36,940 nucleotides of DNA from an uncultured Bacilli bacterium (lineage in GTDB: Bacteria > Bacillota_I > Bacilli_A > RF39 > UBA660). The notes under the pieces are model-generated. The model did no database searches. It was not told where the DNA came from and worked only from the letters and a program-made list of their open reading frames with translations. The DNA lies in contig CAKOJJ010000016.1 in assembly GCA_934089275.1 (NCBI GenBank), positions 1 to 36,940 on the forward strand, read 5' to 3'. Positions 9,301 through 15,508 of the stretch are shown here, one piece after another. How positions within the stretch are numbered: the first letter of the stretch is position 1; each line of letters starts with the position of its first letter. The position numbers and the translations under genes are program-made.

Positions 9301-9594
9301 AGCGGCTGCTGCTGCATGAGTATCTGGATTACACGTATACACCATTGTTCCTGACGCATGAAATGAATAGTCAAGGCAATAGCCAGAATATGTATTTCCA
9401 TTAAAATTAACATTAAAGCCACTACTAAGAACTTCTTCACCAGTATTACCAATAAATATACCAGTATGTGCACGTTCTCTATAAACTTTTACAATGGCAT
9501 TTCCAGCTCTTTCAATTCTATCAGCTTTAACAGAACACGTTCCAAAGCTTAAAATTATTAGTAAAACAAAAAGTAATGTTTTCTTATTTTTCAT
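6358..9594 (-). CDS. Giant Cys-rich secreted surface protein with thioester-domain-like N-terminus
   Basis: 1078 aa. The signal peptide is residues 1-24. The N-terminal region (about 30-160) resembles the thioester domain (TED/TQXA) of Gram-positive adhesins: GYCLD with C73, a helical middle, and IW (W142) where the family has Q-x-x-I-W. Here the Gln position appears to be His (H138), so the classic Cys-Gln thioester may be absent. The mature protein carries about 31 Cys, many in clusters (a CC pair near 342, a CCC run near 920, CDC and CTKC near the end), unusual for this AT-rich genome. A lysine/glutamate-rich helical segment lies around residues 455-500. There is no LPXTG motif or C-terminal membrane helix, so retention at the surface would need a partner. 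ATGA overlap with the upstream gene and TAATG with the downstream one indicate a tightly coupled operon. Likely an adhesin or matrix protein; this is inference. Confidence 0.85.
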   Translation of the reverse strand: MKNKKTLLFVLLIILSFGTCSVKADRIERAGNAIVKVYRERAHTGIFIGNTGEEVLSSGFNVNFNGNTYSGYCLDYSFHASGTMVYTCNPDTHAAAAALTYAYEHRTGDHLIDTLTMRFIAIRLDKSQGYETMPKAKHMLIWLQIRTGQLSADDYSSDDTLTGDDASLAQLEEAYKKSDEAIAAVNAGYTLETPTNSLTFTNKKVNGKEVTYTVKSNNPIDKSKLAFTCTGCNIKNNIQDTWTGTEGTLIVEDTGNDCSYEINAYYPGSNAYTCTSAGDKTQQIEIFVGSELFTPGADGGVDTSGYPTQKYSDTINEGSYYEGVCEPTGCAPIPDDQVEVNNCCEDSTTSKVSEPVLNDLFCRDDDLKVDYYDLKTGINKYLQTTTDLDSNYCQMYCTERTQVDIPGALTATNGKYFKLAQNPITGTYAPHTQSTKRCRIRIEYDKWLTDYKKQVDASIVAYNEYQKNKAYEAAYNEEVKKEQEKDAAGNLKNLKSATVTVNCSKAKTCKTYGGYNPDGTRKCTDYDDGYNVSKTFGFHYYVHNFSTYSYTKVKQSGSSGINGIGIVSDGLGSISLSTAYRITDYDTVQKDINTYINEHSDGSCSVSGDMYKNAGKEENKSLYFDDVAGKANYYSSQATANNNSYTAAVSQVQTLQQTLTRCDKYFVDDSVSSTNSAEQMYNLPTSLSSFRYTQVYQDDYGNPKETQVTVGFDGRCEYKRESDVSSPDTFAISGTGTNYSDTYGKGFANMNVFNTSKALSYTTNFNQFLSTYSADKMFWHDGRYTATCDWYRTDVDKYTVGTDGKVVTTNPSTDDSAYRLVPRGEIYNYKSSLVNYSEHEYVYSYSTSYDGKFETYWDLKGLGEGNKFDKYFEAGGGTCANQNPGDTALLTCSLSSFHGGSFYGCCCGDAYDTTYSTATCDSYNDKAVKYEFKIVDPAKMFPADTDGYADNWKTTLGNTAREAIEELGKNLSTYSPKTLSYSFVLTPSDMKQIKKYNSIMNSYGGYTDSDLTCDCSEVQGEGNKDNGKSCTKCTSSFLDNLASGKILKDSNLSGGWNRSDKTIAEVRNSGNVIWAVNR

Positions 9595-10430
9595 AGTTTA
9601 CTACCTCTTCTCTTTTTTATCTTCACACAAATAGTAGCAACCCCAATTATTACAATTACTATTCCACCAATAATAAACAAATACTTGTTATCTTTTACAA
9701 ATGTCGTAACAACATTATTATTAGTAGTTTCATCACTTTTTTGTTCTTCATTTTTCTTAGCATTGACTTCTGTAGAAAATTCTTTAGCAGATATTTTTTC
9801 AGTTACAAACATCTTACATACTTTATTTTTAGGATTATCACTACAGAATGGATATCTATAATAATAATTATATATAGGTGTTGTTAAAGAAATTTTTCTA
9901 TAATCTTCATCTTTGCAATTTTCATTTTCACTTTTTACTTCAAAAGTGAAGTTAACTGCTTCATCAGTTGCTATACTTTCAAAAGTTTTTAAGCCATTTT
10001 CAGTATCAGCATAATGATAAGTAAATACATCATCTGAATAATCATTTTTTACTACTACATAAATGTTATCCGTAATATTTTTTATAGCTATTTCAAAGCC
10101 ATAATCATATTCATCAACTTCTGGCATACCTTCTGTATCAATATCAATAGAAGTACCAACAAACATTTTCTTTATAGTATAACTAATTTCTACTGCTTGA
10201 GCTGCCTCTCTTACTTTCTTTGATTCTTCATTATTACATTTAGTTCCTGAAGTATCAATTTTTAAATCTTCAGAATTTTTTATTTCTTCGTCTATTTTGA
10301 TATCAAAATCTTCTTTTTTATCTAAAACAACAAATACAAGACCAGTAATAAGACCAATCAAAACAATGACTGCTACTATAACTGGAATATATTCCCTTTT
10401 AAAAGGCTTACGCTCTTTATGCTTTTTCAT
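9591..10430 (-). CDS. Bitopic surface-operon protein, paralogue of the upstream gene product
   Basis: 279 aa. Basic N-terminus, TM helix about 16-37, an extracellular domain, then a second TM helix (about 248-270) and a KIKKRRGSK tail. The middle (about 75-225) is a beta-rich domain that aligns with the product of 10427-11143: a helical start (EAAQAVEISYTI), then ITDNIYVVV, a Cys before a threonine-rich strand (RKISLTTPIYN) and a later Cys pair (FCSDNPKNKVCKM). That establishes a tandem duplication. No known family is recognised. Its ATG overlaps the preceding gene by ATGA and its own stop overlaps the 1078-aa gene the same way. It could anchor or chaperone the large secreted protein. Confidence 0.82.
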   Translation of the reverse strand: MKKHKERKPFKREYIPVIVAVIVLIGLITGLVFVVLDKKEDFDIKIDEEIKNSEDLKIDTSGTKCNNEESKKVREAAQAVEISYTIKKMFVGTSIDIDTEGMPEVDEYDYGFEIAIKNITDNIYVVVKNDYSDDVFTYHYADTENGLKTFESIATDEAVNFTFEVKSENENCKDEDYRKISLTTPIYNYYYRYPFCSDNPKNKVCKMFVTEKISAKEFSTEVNAKKNEEQKSDETTNNNVVTTFVKDNKYLFIIGGIVIVIIGVATICVKIKKRRGSKL

Positions 10431-11143
10431 ATACTATACCTCCTAATTCTGATTATCATAAATATAATAGCTGAAGTATCTAATACAATACCACCTGATA
10501 ATATAGCTATTAACATTATTTTTCTTTTTTCATATTCACTTTTAGCTTTTTCTTGTGCTTCTTCTTTTTCGCATTCAATACATCTTGTTGTAGTCGACTT
10601 TTTTAAACTTTCTCTTTTGGCTTTAATTCTTTTTTCAATTTCCTCATTAGATCCTTCAAGTTCTCTAGTAATCCATTTTTGACAGTAATAATAATCTTCC
10701 AATTCTTCATATTTACATATATCTAAATCACTAAAAGAATTTTTCTTTGGTTTAACTAAAGTCAATGTTCTAATATCGTTTATACATCCAAACTTTAAGC
10801 TCCTAACAACAAAAGTATAAGTAATGATGTTATTAATATCTTTAACATTAAATGTATAAGTTCCATCCGTAGTCATATTTGCAAAAACTTTTGTATCAGT
10901 TCCTTCATTACTTCTATATGAAACATAAATATCATCAACTATATTATATATAGAAATATCAAATGAAGTTGAATTATCATCTCCATATTTTAAATCATAA
11001 GAAACTTTAACATTACTCGCAAGTCTATTTAAATATGCACGAGAATTATAATTACACGAAGTATCTTCTTCAGCTAAAACAAATGTAGAAAATAGAAAAA
11101 AACTTAAAAGAGAAAAAATACACATCACATATTTATTTCTCAT
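10427..11143 (-). CDS. Signal-peptide and C-terminally anchored surface protein, first gene of operon
   Basis: 238 aa. Signal peptide (residues 1-25, ending VLA), extracellular beta-rich domain with Cys, a charged helical stalk (EEIEKRIKAKRESLKK, then CIECEKEEAQEKAK), and a C-terminal TM helix (about 210-232) with basic tail. It is paralogous to the next gene product: IVDDIYVSY matches ITDNIYVVV, and the Cys / LTLVKP / Cys...YCQKW pattern matches. I chose the ATG at 11143 over the one at 11155: the predicted transcription start is about 11163, which leaves the first ATG almost leaderless, while GGATGG precedes the second. Unknown family, probably part of the surface assembly. Confidence 0.8.
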   Translation of the reverse strand: MRNKYVMCIFSLLSFFLFSTFVLAEEDTSCNYNSRAYLNRLASNVKVSYDLKYGDDNSTSFDISIYNIVDDIYVSYRSNEGTDTKVFANMTTDGTYTFNVKDINNIITYTFVVRSLKFGCINDIRTLTLVKPKKNSFSDLDICKYEELEDYYYCQKWITRELEGSNEEIEKRIKAKRESLKKSTTTRCIECEKEEAQEKAKSEYEKRKIMLIAILSGGIVLDTSAIIFMIIRIRRYSI

Positions 11144-11169
11144 ATTTAAACCCATCCTATTCTATATAA

Positions 11170-11198
11170 AGTATATCAAAAACAAATTTCATATGCAA
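11170..11198 (-). promoter_or_regulatory. Sigma-A-type promoter of the surface operon
   Basis: TTGCAT (11198-11193), 17-bp spacer, TATACT (11175-11170). Predicted start is near 11163, about 20 nt before the chosen start codon. Confidence 0.7.
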
Positions 11199-11211
11199 TA
11201 TAATAAATCAC

Positions 11212-11241
11212 AAAAAAAACATATAGCTGACAACTATATGT
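11212..11241 (-). terminator. Intrinsic terminator of ncRNA 1
   Basis: On the minus strand ACATATAG / CTATATGT form a perfect 8-bp stem with a 7-nt loop, followed by a run of T (11219-11212). Confidence 0.85.
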
Positions 11242-11577
11242 TTCCTAGTTTGAAGATCAAATTTCAACTGTAAATGTCAGTTCACGATCAAAATTTGCTT
11301 ATCTAATAAATGAGTTTTCTTTCTCAATGTACGTACACACTTAGTATAGATAAGATCCCTATTGACATCCTGGGTAAAAAAAGATTTTCTTACTAAAACA
11401 TCCCGTCCTAATAATCAACCTTAACTAAGTGAAATCGTGTAGTGTCTTACGACTTTTTACGAATAGATTTTCTAAATCTCATTCAACGTAAAACATACAA
11501 TCAAAAGAATAATATGTAATTACTGTTTGGATTAATAATTACAAACATCTAAAACTTAGTTCACTACCCTACTAAGT
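11212..11577 (-). ncRNA. Structured non-coding RNA, about 366 nt, family not recognised
   Basis: No reading frame of any length covers this stretch, yet it is bounded by a consensus promoter and an intrinsic terminator. It folds into several helices that can be read by eye: ACTTAG/CTAAGT at the 5' end (11554-11577); GTAATTA/TAATTAC (11516-11542); a long interrupted hairpin at 11456-11492 (TTTAC/GTAAA, GAAT/ATTC, AGATTT/AAATCT); CTTATCTA/TAGATAAG (11298-11354); and a nested pair CAAATTT/AAATTTG with AACTG/CAGTT (11258-11297). The loop of the 5' hairpin (CACTAC, 11562-11567 on the plus strand) is complementary to GTAGTG at 11439-11444, a possible pseudoknot. The size suits RNase P RNA or tmRNA, but I cannot find the universal RNase P core (GAGGAAAGTC, ACAGAA) or a tmRNA tRNA-like end. 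Its identity is open. Confidence 0.8.
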
Positions 11578-11583
11578 AACTTA

Positions 11584-11612
11584 AGTATAAATTAAGAGCT
11601 AAGTTTTGTCAA
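11584..11612 (-). promoter_or_regulatory. Strong promoter of ncRNA 1
   Basis: TTGACA (11612-11607), exactly 17 bp, TATACT (11589-11584); predicted start about 11577. It has a perfect -35 and a near-consensus -10, as expected for an abundant RNA. Confidence 0.85.
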
Positions 11613-11641
11613 TATAAAAATTTATTATAAAAGAAAAAAGA

Positions 11642-11670
11642 TTTACAAAAGATATTTGCTTTGGTATAAT
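11642..11670 (+). promoter_or_regulatory. Promoter of the coiled-coil/acidic protein gene
   Basis: TTTACA (11642-11647), 17 bp, TATAAT (11665-11670). It is divergent from the ncRNA 1 promoter, with the two -35 boxes about 30 bp apart. Confidence 0.75.
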
Positions 11671-11697
11671 TCATAGTGAGAATAGAGAGGTAATATA

Positions 11698-12651
11698 ATG
11701 GATAATTTAGTGAGTGAAACTAATTTAAGATTACAAGAAGTAATTGATAATTTAGCAACAATAAAGAAAGAATATGAAAAAAAATTAAAAGCCAACGATA
11801 AACAAATTAATTCTGAGTTAGCAAAAGTAAAAAAATATAAAAAAGATTTCTTTGAAGCAAAAGAAACAGTAGAAAAAATGAATGCTGATATAGTTGGTTT
11901 TTCAGAAGACTATAAAAAATTAGTAGAACGTTTTAAGGATGATGAGCTTGCTAATATCCTTATAGCAGCTAACAAAGAAATATCTTTAAAGATTGAAGAA
12001 AGAAAAAGAAAAATAATTAAAGATAAAGCATCTATGAATGAATTAGTAGAAAAAGCTGAAAAAGTAAAAGAATCTCTAGTTGTATTAACTCAAGAAAAAA
12101 ATGCTTTAGAAAGTTGCTATGTAAAAATATGTGATGCTGAAGAATATTATCGTAGATCTTTAAATGAAATAATAGATTATTCAACTGAAAATAAAGATAA
12201 CTTATGTTCATATTTTGATGATGCTAATGCAATAATTGAAAGTGCTAAAGAAGAAGAACCTCTAGTTAACTTAGATGATATGAGTATTGAAGAACCTGAG
12301 GAAGATACTGAAAAATCAGATATAGATACAACTGAAGATACAGAAAACGATGAAGATTCAGACGAAGAAACAAACATTGAAGATTCTAATACTGAAAACA
12401 CAGATGAAGAAGACGAAACTTCTACTGAAGATACAGAAAAAGAAGAATTCAATGACGAAGAATTTATTCTTTCAGAACCTGAAGATGACATTGAAGGTAA
12501 AGAAGAAGAAAATGAAAGTAATGAAGAATTTACATTTGAAGAAGTTCCTAATGAATTAGATGATATTGATTCTACTTTAGATAATATATTCAATACCAAC
12601 GATTCATTAACTGACGATAATTCAATATATAATAAAGACGAAGAAAATTAA
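11698..12651 (+). CDS. Coiled-coil protein with acidic disordered C-terminus, unknown function
   Basis: 317 aa, cytosolic: no signal peptide and no membrane helix. Residues 1-165 are strongly coiled-coil (heptads through EVIDNLATIKKEYEKKL and beyond). From about 190 to the end the chain is low-complexity and very acidic, rich in E, D, T and S (EDTENDEDSDEETN and similar), with a degenerate repeat of T/S-E-D-T-E units. The last 40 residues (FTFEEVPNELDDIDSTLDNIFN) look like a short amphipathic binding element. No family recognised. It resembles in general layout the unknown proteins at 26454-30554. It has its own promoter and terminator, so it is a single-gene unit. Confidence 0.85.
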   Translation: MDNLVSETNLRLQEVIDNLATIKKEYEKKLKANDKQINSELAKVKKYKKDFFEAKETVEKMNADIVGFSEDYKKLVERFKDDELANILIAANKEISLKIEERKRKIIKDKASMNELVEKAEKVKESLVVLTQEKNALESCYVKICDAEEYYRRSLNEIIDYSTENKDNLCSYFDDANAIIESAKEEEPLVNLDDMSIEEPEEDTEKSDIDTTEDTENDEDSDEETNIEDSNTENTDEEDETSTEDTEKEEFNDEEFILSEPEDDIEGKEEENESNEEFTFEEVPNELDDIDSTLDNIFNTNDSLTDDNSIYNKDEEN

Positions 12652-12671
12652 TTCTCCGTCTTTTCTTTTTC
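12634..12671. terminator. Convergent terminator with both stop codons in the loop
   Basis: GACG-a-AGAA pairs with TTCT-c-CGTC (12637-12660) around a 6-nt AATTAA loop, with a T-rich tract on the plus side (12661-12671). The plus-strand stop (12651) and the minus-strand stop (12648) overlap inside the loop, so one hairpin serves both genes. Confidence 0.8.
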
Positions 12672-13529
12672 CCATCTAGCATAAATTCCACAAGGTAAAA
12701 CAAGATCACTATTACTCATATTAATACCAACTTCATCAATATCAATGAATCCTTTAACTTTTTTATTAACAGTTAAATTAAGAACATCTTTTAAAACACT
12801 CATTGAAAGACCCGTCGTATATGAATTTATTAAAAACATTATAGGATCATCACTTAATAGTTCCGTACAGTTGCTAACTAAATCAAAAAGATCAGTCTCA
12901 ATACTCCAAACTTCTTTATTTGCTCCTCTTCCAAATGAAGGAGGGTCCATTATTATAATGTCATATTTATGACCTCTTCTTATTTCCCTTTCAACAAACT
13001 TTTTAACATCATCAACAATAAATCTAATTGGTTTATCTTCTAAACCTGAAGACTTAACATTTTCTTTTGCCCAATCAACCATTCCTCTAGAAGAATCAAC
13101 ATGAACAACACTTGCTCCAGCACTTAAAGCAGCAACACTTGCTCCTCCAGTATAGGCAAATAAATTAAGAACGTTTACCTCTCTTTTAGCATTCTTTATT
13201 TTATCTCTCAAAATATTCCAATTATATGCTTGTTCCGGAAATAATCCTGTATGTTTAAATCCCATTAATTTTAAATTAAAAGTCATATCTTTATATGATA
13301 TTTGCCAAGAAGTTGGAATACTTTTATTATAAATATGCCACATTCCTCCTCCAGTATTACTTCTATCATATTTAGCATCAATATTACTCCACCTAGATTT
13401 ATCAGCATCACTTTTCCATATTATTTGAGGATCAGGTCTTGATAATATAACATTACCCCAACGTTCAAGTTTTTGTCCATCCTTCATATCTAAAATTTCA
13501 TAATCTAAAAAATCATTAACTACTTTCAT
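12648..13529 (-). CDS. Class I SAM-dependent methyltransferase, RlmI/RlmK-like
   Basis: 293 aa. The central Rossmann fold has NLFAYTGGASVAALSAGA (SAM loop, around 120-137), then VHVDSS at the end of beta 2, and the catalytic IIMDPPSFGRG. DPPSFGRG is typical of 23S rRNA (cytosine-C5) methyltransferases of the RlmI/RlmK C-terminal type. The N-terminal 100 residues hold no clear PUA or THUMP domain, so this is the short stand-alone form common in Bacilli. rRNA is the expected substrate but is not proven. The start has GGTGAT 4 nt upstream and overlaps the stop of the membrane-protein gene (ATGA), so the two are coupled. Confidence 0.88.
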   Translation of the reverse strand: MKVVNDFLDYEILDMKDGQKLERWGNVILSRPDPQIIWKSDADKSRWSNIDAKYDRSNTGGGMWHIYNKSIPTSWQISYKDMTFNLKLMGFKHTGLFPEQAYNWNILRDKIKNAKREVNVLNLFAYTGGASVAALSAGASVVHVDSSRGMVDWAKENVKSSGLEDKPIRFIVDDVKKFVEREIRRGHKYDIIIMDPPSFGRGANKEVWSIETDLFDLVSNCTELLSDDPIMFLINSYTTGLSMSVLKDVLNLTVNKKVKGFIDIDEVGINMSNSDLVLPCGIYARWEKEKTEN

Positions 13530-14080
13530 TTCATCACCTTTATATATTCATTTCTTAACAAATATTCCCAACTATAATCAATAAAATCAATTGCAGCAAT
13601 TAAACTAACAAAGAAACCAAACATTATAGTTTGCAACACAAAATCATTTAACATATTAAACGCTAGTATTATACCAAAGAAATCTAAAATAACAAATAAA
13701 ATAACTTTCATATAATAGTTTTGTTTGTTTTCTTTTAAATAAAATATATCAATAATTTTTATTGATGATATAAAAAACAATAATACCATTAAACTTACTG
13801 GTGTTACTAAAAATGAATGAATATATTTAACTAAAATAGAAGTAACAAGTCCCGTAATAGCAGTAACAACACCTAATTTTAAATTATATCTATCATGATT
13901 CATAAAAAACATTGTTAAATTAAGCAAAGAATATATAATTATGAAACTTAGAAACAAATTTCCTGTTTCTATTTCGCTCATAGCTTCAAGTCCATAATAA
14001 GTAGGAAATGATAAATAAATAACCCCTAAAATAAATATAATAAAACTACAAATAAAGTTATAAATAGATACTTTTTTCAC
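13526..14080 (-). CDS. Multi-pass membrane protein (about six TM), unknown
   Basis: 184 aa with about six hydrophobic helices arranged as three hairpins. The general look is like HdeD/DUF308-type proteins, but I cannot confirm the family. The start is probably GTG at 14080: GGAGG lies 9 nt upstream, whereas the TTG at 14089 directly abuts the RBS. It is coupled to the downstream methyltransferase by an ATGA overlap. Function unknown. Confidence 0.75.
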   Translation of the reverse strand: MKKVSIYNFICSFIIFILGVIYLSFPTYYGLEAMSEIETGNLFLSFIIIYSLLNLTMFFMNHDRYNLKLGVVTAITGLVTSILVKYIHSFLVTPVSLMVLLFFISSIKIIDIFYLKENKQNYYMKVILFVILDFFGIILAFNMLNDFVLQTIMFGFFVSLIAAIDFIDYSWEYLLRNEYIKVMK

Positions 14081-14182
14081 AATTATCAACCTCCAATTCC
14101 ATATTAGAATACTAAAAATTAAAAGTCAATGCTTGTTGTATTTTTGACACATAAGTTATACAATTAGATTAGGAGGAGTTAT

Positions 14183-14959
14183 ATGGAATTATTTATTATT
14201 ATAATTGTTTTTATTGGTATTATTCTATTATGTTCAATAAAACAAATCAACGAATATGAAAGAGGTATATTATTTAGTTGTGGTAAGTTTAAAAAGATAC
14301 TTAAACCTGGTTGGAATATTGTATTACCAATTGTAAATTCAGTTAGTAAAGTTGATATCAGAACAAAAGCTGTTGATGTTCCTGAACAAGATGCAATTAC
14401 CAAAGATAATGTTTCAATTAGAATTAATGCTGTTATTTATTACAAAGTATTTGATGCTGCTAAGGCTATCATAGCTGTTGAGAGATTTCAATATGCTGTA
14501 TCACAACTTGCTCAAACAACTATGCGTAATGTAGTTGGTGCTGTTTCATTAGATGAACTTTTAGTTGAAAGAGATAAAATATCTGAAGAAATATGCAAAA
14601 TTATTGATGAAGCAACAGATCCTTGGGGAATAAAAGTTGAAAATGTTGAACTTAAAGATGTTAAACTTCCAGAAGAAATGCAAAGAGTAATTGCCAAAGT
14701 TGCTGAAGCTGAAAGAGAAAAACAAGCTGTTATAACTAAATCAACTGGCGAAAAAGAAGCTGCTGAAAATCTAGCTGAAGCTGCTAATATTATGGCTTCA
14801 AGTCCTGGAGCACTTCATTTAAGAACTCTTGCAACTATTAATGATATTTCATCAGATCAATCAAATACAATAATCTTTGCAATACCAATTGAAGTTTTAA
14901 ATGCTTTTGGAAAAGAAAACTTAGTTGAAACAGTTAATAAAATTAAAGAAAAAAAATAA
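14183..14959 (+). CDS. Slipin / SPFH (stomatin, prohibitin, flotillin) domain protein
   Basis: 258 aa. An N-terminal membrane helix (1-18) is followed by the classic SPFH start QINEYERGILFSCGKFKKILKPGW, then VDIRTKAVDVPEQDAITKDN. The family pattern continues with VSIRINAVIYYKV, QTTMRNVVGAVSLDELL, DPWGIKVENVELKDV and an alanine/glutamate-rich coiled coil (EAEREKQAVITKSTGEKEAAENLAEAANIM). Slipins form large membrane-bound rings and often pair with an NfeD protein; none is next to it here, so this is a stand-alone slipin. RBS AGGAGG stands 7 nt before the ATG. It has its own terminator. Confidence 0.95.
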   Translation: MELFIIIIVFIGIILLCSIKQINEYERGILFSCGKFKKILKPGWNIVLPIVNSVSKVDIRTKAVDVPEQDAITKDNVSIRINAVIYYKVFDAAKAIIAVERFQYAVSQLAQTTMRNVVGAVSLDELLVERDKISEEICKIIDEATDPWGIKVENVELKDVKLPEEMQRVIAKVAEAEREKQAVITKSTGEKEAAENLAEAANIMASSPGALHLRTLATINDISSDQSNTIIFAIPIEVLNAFGKENLVETVNKIKEKK

Positions 14960-14960
14960 G

Positions 14961-14982
14961 AATTGCTGAAAAGCAATTTTTT
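14961..14982 (+). terminator. Terminator of the slipin gene
   Basis: AATTGC / GCAATT form a 6-bp stem with a 6-nt loop, followed by six T. It starts 2 nt after the stop codon. Confidence 0.8.
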
Positions 14983-15038
14983 AATTATAAAATTTTATAA
15001 TATCTACCTTCTATAAAAAAAATTATACTTTTTCATAA

Positions 15039-15067
15039 TTGCTATAAGAATCGAAAGATAGTATAAT
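15039..15067 (+). promoter_or_regulatory. Promoter of the DUF1653-like gene
   Basis: TTGCTA (15039-15044), 17 bp, TATAAT (15062-15067). The predicted start is about 10 nt before the ATG, so the leader is essentially just the RBS AGGTGGT. Confidence 0.75.
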
Positions 15068-15083
15068 TTAACCAGGTGGTAAT

Positions 15084-15494
15084 ATGTTAAAAAAATATGA
15101 TATATGTAAACATTTTAAAGGAAAAAATCTTTTAGAAAAAAATATAATTGGAATAATGGAAGTAAAACTTACATATACTGGAACTTCAGAAGCATTTCCT
15201 GAAGTTGTAATCTATAAACCCTTATTTCAAAATGGTCGTTCATATTTAAAAGAATTTTTATTTTTAAGTGGTAAAATAAGTTTTGACGAATCTCTTGATT
15301 TAGATGGATTTAATCATCTAACATGTTTTATAAGAGAATATGGAGAACTAACTGAAGAATTAAGTGAAGAACAAAAGAAAAATAGTAATCAAGAAAATAG
15401 AATAAACGTATTGTCTGATGAAGAGTTAAGTTTTATTCTAAATCAAGAATTTATTGATGAAAAAATAGAATACGATTTAAAAAAGAGCCGTTAA
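15084..15494 (+). CDS. DUF1653-like protein with acidic tail
   Basis: 136 aa, cytosolic. Residues 8-65 resemble the small SH3-like DUF1653 fold: KHFKGKNLLEKNIIGI, then a strand with VVIYKPLFQNGRSYLKE and FLFLSGKI. This corresponds to the family pattern of HFKG...V.G.A...VVYQ.LYG....W.R....F. The domain here carries an insertion (TYTGTSEAFPE) and is followed by about 60 charged residues with no known domain. No function is established for the family. It is a single-gene unit between its own promoter and a bidirectional terminator. Confidence 0.6.
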   Translation: MLKKYDICKHFKGKNLLEKNIIGIMEVKLTYTGTSEAFPEVVIYKPLFQNGRSYLKEFLFLSGKISFDESLDLDGFNHLTCFIREYGELTEELSEEQKKNSNQENRINVLSDEELSFILNQEFIDEKIEYDLKKSR

Positions 15495-15508
15495 GCTCTT
15501 ATTTTTTT
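15481..15508. terminator. Bidirectional terminator between DUF1653-like and alcohol dehydrogenase genes
   Basis: AAGAGC / GCTCTT (15483-15500) forms a 6-bp stem with loop CGTTAA, flanked by A on the left and T on the right. The plus-strand stop TAA is in the loop, and the minus-strand stop (15501-15499) overlaps the stem base. Confidence 0.85.

Noticed and set aside
11212..11577. Identification of ncRNA 1 as RNase P RNA or tmRNA
   Set aside because: Length fits but the P4 core (GAGGAAAGTC ... ACAGAA), the tmRNA tRNA-like end and a tag reading frame are not seen; left unnamed.
12177..12599. 140-aa serine-rich minus-strand frame
   Set aside because: Antisense shadow of the acidic repeat region (GAA/GAT codons read as TTC/ATC/TCT); no RBS.
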